Shown: in pieces, positions 15,300 to 20,549 of the stretch | Numbering within the stretch: the first letter of the stretch is position 1 | Layout of the letters: each line of letters opens with the position of its first letter | Source: RGIG5612 sp045627365 | GTDB taxonomy: Bacteria; Bacillota; Clostridia; Lachnospirales; Lachnospiraceae | Direction of reading: 5' to 3' | DNA length: 20,549 bases | Assembly (NCBI GenBank): GCA_045627365.1 | Contig: JAZQNN010000040.1 | Location: 1 to 20,549 of the forward strand | Notes under the pieces: model-generated | The model's database searches: none | What the model was told of the DNA's origin: nothing | Seen by the model: the letters and a program-made list of their open reading frames with translations, nothing else | Translations under genes and position numbers: made by a program

Positions 15300-15329
15300 A
15301 AACACCCCGCATATGCATGCGGGGTGTTT
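15300..15329 (-). terminator. terminator of the HU gene
   Basis: A 13-bp perfect stem AAACACCCCGCAT/ATGCGGGGTGTTT with a 4-nt loop (15313-15316) continues on the minus strand into TTTTGTC. It lies 23 bp past the HU stop and separates hup from rqcP, so these neighbours are probably separate transcripts. It has fewer T residues on the plus-strand side. Confidence 0.85.
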
Positions 15330-15352
15330 ATTATCTCGAGAAAGAATATAAA

Positions 15353-15625
15353 TTAGTTGAGAGAATCCTTGAAAGACTTGCCAGCCTTGAATTTAGGAGA
15401 ATTGGATCCCTTAATTTCCATAGCTTCCTTGGTCTTAGGGTTGCGGCCCATACGAGCTGCTCTCTTGCCAACTTCAAATGTACCAAATCCAACGAGCTGA
15501 ACCTTGCCGCCATTCTTAAGTTCATCAACTACGGTCTCGGTAAAAGCCTTAAGAGCTGCTGCTGCGTCCTTCTGGCTAAGGCCTGCTTTCTTGGCCATTT
15601 CTGCTACTAATTCAACTTTGTTCAT
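15353..15625 (-). CDS. hup: DNA-binding protein HU
   Basis: Nucleoid protein that bends and compacts DNA as a dimer. It has 90 residues, the standard length. It has the start MNKVELVAEMAKKAGLSQKDA, the GFGTFEVGKRAARMGRNPKTKE arm including the conserved proline (RNP), and the C-terminal KFKAGKSFKDSLN. GGGAGG precedes the ATG. It is monocistronic by its own promoter and terminator. Its place next to rqcP is common in Clostridia. Confidence 0.98.
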   Translation of the reverse strand: MNKVELVAEMAKKAGLSQKDAAAALKAFTETVVDELKNGGKVQLVGFGTFEVGKRAARMGRNPKTKEAMEIKGSNSPKFKAGKSFKDSLN

Positions 15626-15686
15626 AATAACCTCCCAAAATGATATGTCTTTCTTTATTAAGTTGTCCGAAAGAATTGTCGGGTTA

Positions 15687-15715
15687 TTTATACCTTATAT
15701 GCCTTTGCTTGTCAA
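15687..15715 (-). promoter_or_regulatory. strong sigma-A promoter of hup
   Basis: On the minus strand, a perfect -35 TTGACA (15710-15715), a 17-nt spacer and -10 TATAAA (15687-15692, five of six) are seen. The predicted start near 15680 gives a leader of about 55 nt ending in GGGAGG, suiting an abundant nucleoid protein. Confidence 0.85.
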
Positions 15716-15777
15716 CAAAAAAACAAATTATTCCCTTTAGATTCAAAACTTTTTGTGCAAAATGACTATCACTTCAG

Positions 15778-15806
15778 TTGACTTTTTTTTAAGGTGGAAA
15801 TATACT
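15778..15806 (+). promoter_or_regulatory. sigma-A promoter of pgsA, leaderless spacing
   Basis: -35 TTGACT (15778-15783), a 17-nt spacer and -10 TATACT (15801-15806) are seen; each hexamer has five of six consensus bases. The ATG at 15813 begins 6 nt after the -10 box, so the transcript should start at or beside the ATG. It diverges from the hup promoter, with 62 bp between the two -35 boxes. Confidence 0.75.
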
Positions 15807-15812
15807 CTTTTT

Positions 15813-16427
15813 ATGCATTTTTCTAAGAAAGACATTCTCACGATTCCCAATATCATGACCTATTTCAGGATCCTTCTGGTTCCTGCTTTTTGTGTTGTCT
15901 ATCTTAATGCGCAGTCTATCAAGGGGCACATCTGGTCGATCGCCATCGTAGCGGCATCGGCTGTCACCGATGTGTTTGACGGGATCGTTGCCCGCAAGAC
16001 GGGCCAGGTCACTGACCTTGGAAAGATTCTCGACCCCGTTGCCGACAAAGCGATCGAATTCGCAATGCTTTTCTGCGTCGTTGTCAGATACAGAAAAGTC
16101 ACCTGGCTGATAATAATCTTCGCCGTTAAAGAGCTCGTCTCTTTGGCATTCAGCGGGTATCTCTTCCTTAACGATAAGAATATAGGCGGAGCGATCTGGG
16201 CCGGCAAAATATGCACGGTCGTGCTGTACGCCGCGCTTCTGGCTTTTATCGTTCTTCCGGAAGTATCCTCCCGGGCAGAAATCATCATCGTTCTGATAAC
16301 CGGAGCGTTTATGGTGTTGGCTTTTGTGGTTTATATGAGCGCATATATAAAGCTGCTCATCCAGCTGCGGAAGGAACGCAGGAAAGAAGCCGAAGAAGAG
16401 GAAATTGCCGAGATACAGGAAATATAA
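15813..16427 (+). CDS. pgsA: CDP-alcohol phosphatidyltransferase, probable phosphatidylglycerophosphate synthase
   Basis: An integral membrane enzyme that transfers a phosphatidyl group from CDP-diacylglycerol, probably to glycerol-3-phosphate, in phospholipid synthesis. It has 204 residues from the chosen start. The family signature D-x2-D-G-x2-A-R-x8-G-x3-D-x3-D is complete (DVFDGIVARKTGQ...LGKILDPVADK). About five or six hydrophobic segments follow, and the tail is charged (RKERRKEAEEEEIAEIQ). The start at 15813 is preferred because homologues begin close to the IPNIMTYFRILLVP segment and because the promoter lies just upstream. Earlier in-frame starts at 15753 and 15762 would be inside or ahead of the promoter. 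An AAGGTGG lies 16 nt before the ATG, too far for a normal Shine-Dalgarno. Cardiolipin-synthase-type members share the signature, so the exact acceptor is inferred. Confidence 0.85.
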   Translation: MHFSKKDILTIPNIMTYFRILLVPAFCVVYLNAQSIKGHIWSIAIVAASAVTDVFDGIVARKTGQVTDLGKILDPVADKAIEFAMLFCVVVRYRKVTWLIIIFAVKELVSLAFSGYLFLNDKNIGGAIWAGKICTVVLYAALLAFIVLPEVSSRAEIIIVLITGAFMVLAFVVYMSAYIKLLIQLRKERRKEAEEEEIAEIQEI

Positions 16428-16428
16428 A

Positions 16429-16453
16429 AAAGGCCACCGATGCGGTGGCCTTT
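16429..16453. terminator. bidirectional terminator between pgsA and the glucokinase gene
   Basis: An 11-bp stem AAAGGCCACCG/CGGTGGCCTTT closes a 3-nt loop. T-rich tracts leave both sides (TTTAATTTAT on the plus strand, TTTTTTAT on the minus strand). It lies 1 bp past the pgsA stop and about 20 bp past the glucokinase stop, serving both convergent transcripts. Confidence 0.9.
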
Positions 16454-16472
16454 AATTTATATAGTTTAAAAA

Positions 16473-17453
16473 TTACATTACAAATCTTGCTGCACCGTAC
16501 ATTCCGGCATCGCTTCCGAGCGTTGCCAGACGGATGTTACAGCCTTTTGTCGGAGGGAATGCTTTCTCCTCGAAATTCGGCTGAACAAGATCGATTATGT
16601 ACTGACCGGCATAGGACACGCCTCCGCCGATGACATACACTTCAGGATCCACCGTGCACGACAGATTGGCCAGCAGTGTGCCGAGCCATTTGCCGAACGT
16701 TTCAGCGGCCTTAATAGCCAGAGCGTCTCCTTCCTGTGCCAGTGTCATCACATCCTTGGACGTGATCTCGGGCAGTGCGGCAAGCTTTGAGGCTTTCTTC
16801 TCCTCTTCAGTGCTTTCCGCAACTATTTTTACGGCGGTTCTTACTATTCCGGTAGCAGAAGCATAATACTCAGAGCATCCATGTCCTCCGCAGCCGCATA
16901 TACCTTCCTCGTATGGATCGAGCTTCATATGACCGATCTCTCCGCCGCTTCCGTGCGCACCAATGAGAAGTTTGCCGTCAAGTACGATTCCTCCGCCGAC
17001 ACCGGTTCCCAAAGTTACGAAAACCGAACTCCTGCAGCCTTCTCCGCCGCCTTTCCAGTCCTCGCCAAGCGCTGCTGCATTGGCATCATTAAGTACCTTT
17101 ACACAAGTATTCGCGGTGATATACTTTGAACCTTTCGCAAGGCTTAAGAATTTCTCAGCTGCGTCGAATCCTCCCCAGCCGTCCAGGTTGACGCAGGGTG
17201 CTGCCAGTCTGTCCTGCATTACGGCGCCCGGAACCGCCAGACCAACACCTGCCAGTACTCCGTCGCCTTTTTCGTTCATTAATGATTCGATCGCCTCAAT
17301 GATATCCCCCAGGATCGCCTCGCCTTTGTTGGCTGTCCTTGTCGGAACTGACTTCTGTGCGGCAAAGGGGTCCTCGCCCATAGTGCCGTCCGTGAAAAGT
17401 CCTATCTTGATACTGGTGCCGCCGATATCTACGCCTGCGTAATACTTCTTCAT
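16473..17453 (-). CDS. glk: ROK-family glucokinase
   Basis: Phosphorylates glucose with ATP at the entry to glycolysis. It has 326 residues. The ATP phosphate-binding motif is GVDIGGTSIKIGLF at the start, the substrate-binding region includes LNDANAAALGE, the second phosphate loop is TLGTGVGGGIV, the catalytic segment is GEIGHMKLD, and the ROK zinc motif C-x-C-G-x2-G-C is present as CGCGGHGC followed by SEYYAS. The start at 17453 is chosen for AAAGGG 6 nt ahead; an ATG at 17471, which overlaps the aminopeptidase stop by 4 bp, is the alternative. Substrate assignment to glucose follows from the group; related ROK kinases act on other hexoses. Confidence 0.9.
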   Translation of the reverse strand: MKKYYAGVDIGGTSIKIGLFTDGTMGEDPFAAQKSVPTRTANKGEAILGDIIEAIESLMNEKGDGVLAGVGLAVPGAVMQDRLAAPCVNLDGWGGFDAAEKFLSLAKGSKYITANTCVKVLNDANAAALGEDWKGGGEGCRSSVFVTLGTGVGGGIVLDGKLLIGAHGSGGEIGHMKLDPYEEGICGCGGHGCSEYYASATGIVRTAVKIVAESTEEEKKASKLAALPEITSKDVMTLAQEGDALAIKAAETFGKWLGTLLANLSCTVDPEVYVIGGGVSYAGQYIIDLVQPNFEEKAFPPTKGCNIRLATLGSDAGMYGAARFVM

Positions 17454-17467
17454 AATCAACCCTTTGC

Positions 17468-18865
17468 TCATGCTTTCTCAAATACTGTCTTCATGCACTT
17501 ATATGTCATGTAGCAGTCAAGTTTGGCAACGGTTTCATAAGGTGCATGCATTGAAAGAACAGGTACGCCGGCATCGATCGTGTCGATATTGCGGTTTGCC
17601 AGGTCGAGTGCAACTGTTCCGCCGCCGCCTAAATCGTTCTTGCCCATCTGGCTCATCTGCCAGATAACGCCCTCGTCGTTCATAAGCTTTCTGAGCTTGC
17701 CGACAACTTCTGCGCTTGCGTCTGAAGCGCCTGATTTGCCGCCATGGCCTGTATACTTGCAGAAAGATACGCCGTGGTTGATCTTGGAATCATTGCGAAC
17801 TTCGAAACACTCAGCAAAGTTCGGATCATATGCTGCGGTAACGTCTGCGCTTACGCAGAATGAGTTAGCGAAGCAGTCGCGCAGGTCAACGCCCTGTCCC
17901 TTGCACAGATCGCCGATGAACCATTCAAATGCCTGTGAGATCATGCCTGATACGCCGACGCTTCCGATCTCTTCCTTGTCAGCAAAGATGCAGACACCGG
18001 TCTTCTTGAGGTTCTTGGCATCGAAAAGTCCTGCAAGCTCTGCATATGCGCAAACTCTGTCGTCGTGTCCGTATGCTGCGATAAGGCTTCTGTCGAATCC
18101 GATATCTCTTGCTTTGCCGGCCGGAACGACCTCAAGCTCTGCTGAGATCAGGTCTTCCTCAGTTATGCCGTACTTCTCGTTCATGATCTTCAGGATGCCG
18201 TATTTAACACGCTCAGCCCCCTTGCTGTCACCGATAGGACGACTGCCGAGTACAACATTAAGAGTCTCTGAAGGAATAGCTTCATTAACGCTCTTCTTGG
18301 CCTGGATCTGTCCCAGATGCGGCAGGATATCCTCGATAATGAACTGCGGATCCTTGTCATTGTCGCCGATGTGGATCTCTACGCTGCTGCCGTCCGCAAG
18401 AACAGCTACTCCGTGGATTTCAAGAGGAAGTGCGACCCACTGATACTTCTTGATTCCGCCGTAATGATGTGTCTTGAAATAAGCGATCTCGGCATCTTCA
18501 TAAATAGGAAGAGGCTTGAGGTCAAGACGCGGCGCATCAGTGTGTGCAGCGGTGATGTTAAGGCCCTTCTCAAGTGATTCTGTGCCGATAACTGCGAGCA
18601 TGATCGCTTTGCCGCGGTTGTTGTAATAAACCTTGTCTCCGGCTTTGAGCTTCATGCCTGCCTTGTATTCAACAAATCCGCGCTCCTGGGCCAGCTTGAT
18701 GCAGTAATTTACGCACAGGCGCTCGGTCTTGCCGTTATCGAGGAACTTCTTGTAGTCCTCGCAGTATTTATTCATCTTCTTCTCTTCAGCTGCGGTAAGT
18801 TTGTCATAGCCGTTTTCAGACTTGTAAAATAACTTATCTCTGAGTTCATCTTTCTTTGCTGCCAT
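17468..18865 (-). CDS. apeB: M18-family aminopeptidase
   Basis: A metallo-aminopeptidase of the aspartyl aminopeptidase family (M18, LAP4/ApeB type), expected to form a dodecamer and to trim peptides in the cytosol. It has 465 residues. Metal-binding and catalytic segments are AAHTDAPRLDLKP, YGHDDRVCAYA, ADKEEIGSVG, VSADVTAAYDPNF and VLSMHAPYE, all intact. AGGAGG precedes the ATG. It lies 27 bp after the PAP2 gene and 14 bp (or a 4-bp overlap, depending on start) before glk. There is no signal peptide. The gene symbol is by family; bacterial naming varies. Confidence 0.9.
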   Translation of the reverse strand: MAAKKDELRDKLFYKSENGYDKLTAAEEKKMNKYCEDYKKFLDNGKTERLCVNYCIKLAQERGFVEYKAGMKLKAGDKVYYNNRGKAIMLAVIGTESLEKGLNITAAHTDAPRLDLKPLPIYEDAEIAYFKTHHYGGIKKYQWVALPLEIHGVAVLADGSSVEIHIGDNDKDPQFIIEDILPHLGQIQAKKSVNEAIPSETLNVVLGSRPIGDSKGAERVKYGILKIMNEKYGITEEDLISAELEVVPAGKARDIGFDRSLIAAYGHDDRVCAYAELAGLFDAKNLKKTGVCIFADKEEIGSVGVSGMISQAFEWFIGDLCKGQGVDLRDCFANSFCVSADVTAAYDPNFAECFEVRNDSKINHGVSFCKYTGHGGKSGASDASAEVVGKLRKLMNDEGVIWQMSQMGKNDLGGGGTVALDLANRNIDTIDAGVPVLSMHAPYETVAKLDCYMTYKCMKTVFEKA

Positions 18866-18892
18866 TTTCTTTCCTCCTATTCGTGAGACGCC

Positions 18893-19825
18893 CTATTGTG
18901 CTCCTTCAAGCAATGGTGCAGCGTCGTCTGATGTTAATTGTTTATAATGGATCTCGCAATAATTTTCTCCGTCAATAGCCGGATAATCTTCATCTATCAC
19001 ATTCTGGCAATTATATTCTCCGCTGTATGCGCAGCGCGGATTGTTCGAAGGGATGCCGTCGTATATACCTATTGCCAGGCAGACGACCCATGCCGCGGCA
19101 AACGTCAGCACCGATACAGGAAGCGGATATCTTCGTTCTCCGGTCTGGTTTGTGAATATCTTGAGCGGGATAAGCTTTTCAAGTATCCAGTCTGCCACTT
19201 TATACAGAATCGTGTACGCCGAGACATAGCCTATTACGCCTGCGAGTGATCCGCACAGCATGCCGCCGATCACGTCGGTCGGATAATGTACCATCCAGTA
19301 AATTCTGGAGCAGCCCGTAAACAGTCCGGCCAGCAGGAACACCCAGCAGATCGCCTTCGCTCCTTTCTTTTCAGACCTGATATGCGCTATAAACAGTACG
19401 CTCGCCAGATCGAATGCGCCCGTTGTATGGCCGGATGGGAACGAATAATCGCTCTCGCACAGCATACCTGCCGATACGTACCATTTCCAGAAATCAGGGT
19501 TGCCCTGGAGTATGTTGTAAGGACGTACTCTCAAAGCGAGAGGTTTCAATATGAAATTGGTGAAGATCGTTCCGAGCCCTACAGCCATGCAGATAGCGAC
19601 GCCAAGCTTTCTCGTTCTTTTTATGAAGATCATGACCAGGCCTATAACGCCGATTCCCACTACATAAGGAGTTGATCCCATTGCGGTGGCAATTTTGGCC
19701 AGAACATTCAGGAAATCGCTCTGGATGCTTCCGAAGAAGCTGAATATCGCCAGATCGAAATCCGCGAAAACTTCATTAAACCACACGCCTATAGCGCCAC
19801 TGAGTAACATAAATGACGCCATCAT
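18893..19825 (-). CDS. PAP2-family membrane phosphatase with a C-terminal Cys/His extension
   Basis: A predicted lipid phosphatase (undecaprenyl-diphosphate or phosphatidate type). It has 310 residues and about six to seven hydrophobic segments. The three acid-phosphatase motifs are present: KPLALRVRP (94-102), FPSGHT (129-134) and SRIYWMVHYPTD (173-184). The last membrane segment (about 237-255) is followed by a tail with Cys265, Cys273, Cys290 and His293 (CAYSGEYNC...NYCEIHY), not part of the usual family. The first ATG shares one base with the livF stop (TGATG). GGAGG lies 3 nt before this ATG and 6 nt before a second ATG at 19822, so either could be used. The actual substrate is not deducible. 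Confidence 0.9.
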   Translation of the reverse strand: MMASFMLLSGAIGVWFNEVFADFDLAIFSFFGSIQSDFLNVLAKIATAMGSTPYVVGIGVIGLVMIFIKRTRKLGVAICMAVGLGTIFTNFILKPLALRVRPYNILQGNPDFWKWYVSAGMLCESDYSFPSGHTTGAFDLASVLFIAHIRSEKKGAKAICWVFLLAGLFTGCSRIYWMVHYPTDVIGGMLCGSLAGVIGYVSAYTILYKVADWILEKLIPLKIFTNQTGERRYPLPVSVLTFAAAWVVCLAIGIYDGIPSNNPRCAYSGEYNCQNVIDEDYPAIDGENYCEIHYKQLTSDDAAPLLEGAQ

Positions 19826-20532
19826 CAGCCTCCGAGGTACGCTTTTTTGATCTCGTCTGAAGCAGCAAGCTCTGCGCCTGTTCCGGAGAATTTGATCCTT
19901 CCTGTTTCAAGAACATAAGCTCTGTCTGCTACTGAAAGCGCCATTCTCGCATTCTGTTCAACAAGAAGAATAGTGATCCCGCGCTGGTTCAGTTTCTTGA
20001 TGATATCAAATATCTCGTCAACCAGTATAGGAGCCAGTCCCATCGACGGCTCATCCAGCATAAGAAGCTTCGGATTGCTCATGAGGGCTCTGCCCATTGC
20101 CAGCATCTGCTGTTCTCCGCCTGAAAGGGTTCCTGCTATCTGTTTGTAACGTTCCTTCAGTCTCGGGAAACTTGTATAAACTTTCTCAAGAGTCTCCTCA
20201 TCGATCTTCTTCTGGGTGAATGCGCCCATTTCCAGGTTCTCCATAACCGTCATGTTGAGGAAGATCCTTCTTCCTTCCGGCACCTGGATCAAGCCGCGCT
20301 CAACTATTTTGTGCGGAGCGATGTGCAAAAGATCGTTGCCTTCGAATGTGATCGTTCCGCTTTTCTGCTTCATAAGGCCGGAAATGGTCTTAAGCGTGGT
20401 GCTCTTGCCGGCGCCGTTTGCGCCGATAAGCGTTACGATCTCGCCCTCGTTGACATCAAACGAAATATCTTTTATTGCATGGATCGGGCCGTAATAAACG
20501 TTGATGTTTTCTACTTTTAAGAGATTCTCCAT
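19825..20532 (-). CDS. livF: branched-chain amino acid ABC transporter, ATP-binding protein LivF
   Basis: One of the two ATPases of a Liv-type importer for branched-chain amino acids. It has 235 residues. Walker A is GANGAGKST (37-45), the signature LSGGEQQM is at about 141-148, Walker B is LLMLDEPSMGLAP, and the H-loop region appears as LLVEQNARMAL, which is typical of LivF. Length is normal. AAAGGAGG precedes the ATG. The other subunits (LivG, LivH, LivM, the binding protein) would lie upstream, beyond 20549, and are not seen. Confidence 0.93.
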   Translation of the reverse strand: MENLLKVENINVYYGPIHAIKDISFDVNEGEIVTLIGANGAGKSTTLKTISGLMKQKSGTITFEGNDLLHIAPHKIVERGLIQVPEGRRIFLNMTVMENLEMGAFTQKKIDEETLEKVYTSFPRLKERYKQIAGTLSGGEQQMLAMGRALMSNPKLLMLDEPSMGLAPILVDEIFDIIKKLNQRGITILLVEQNARMALSVADRAYVLETGRIKFSGTGAELAASDEIKKAYLGG

Positions 20533-20549
20533 CAGTTATTACCTCCTTT

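Noticed and set aside
17580..18443. 287-codon plus-strand frame
   Set aside because: Antisense to the M18 aminopeptidase, whose catalytic motifs are intact; no independent support.

Overview
The window reads as chromosomal DNA of a Gram-positive anaerobe of the Clostridia, most likely Lachnospiraceae-like. The evidence is the gene order HU-rqcP-divIC-tilS-hpt-ftsH, AGGAGG-type ribosome binding sites, sigma-A-type promoters, and the combination of a YolD-like protein, a UvrX-type polymerase, a DUF2974 hydrolase and a DUF937 protein. The genus cannot be fixed from sequence alone. Almost every gene is on the minus strand; only pgsA is on the plus strand. No rRNA, tRNA, CRISPR array, insertion sequence or riboswitch was seen.

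Layout, left to right. (1) Positions 1-277 carry no complete gene: a partial minus-strand reading frame at the edge, two terminator-like hairpins and a short tandem repeat, next to the 3' end of guaA, a known integration hotspot. (2) A GMP synthetase (guaA) that has the ATP-pyrophosphatase and dimerisation domains but no glutaminase domain, with its own promoter. (3) A tight five-gene unit, transcribed right to left: Y-family polymerase, YolD-like protein, uvrB, uvrA and a DUF2974 serine hydrolase. Its only obvious promoter (about 8867-8901) has a perfect 14-bp LexA-box-like palindrome over the start codon, so it looks like a compact DNA-damage operon. (4) Two poorly characterised genes, a four-helix membrane protein and a DUF937 protein with a lysine-rich repetitive tail, followed by a strong terminator. 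(5) The cell-division and housekeeping block rqcP-divIC-tilS-hpt-ftsH, which lacks the sporulation genes yabP, yabQ and spoIIE often found in it. (6) hup (HU) and pgsA, divergently transcribed, each with a clear promoter. (7) livF, a PAP2-family membrane phosphatase, an M18 aminopeptidase and a ROK glucokinase in a close minus-strand run that converges on pgsA at a bidirectional terminator.

The most interesting points are the predicted SOS operon; the likely leaderless transcripts of the polymerase and of pgsA (in both, the ATG lies 6 nt after the -10 box); the glutaminase-less GMP synthetase beside a probable island junction; and the DUF937/membrane-protein pair, which share a short 'GKxIVRK' motif. 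No wholly new defence-type system is evident; most of the window is conserved core genome.
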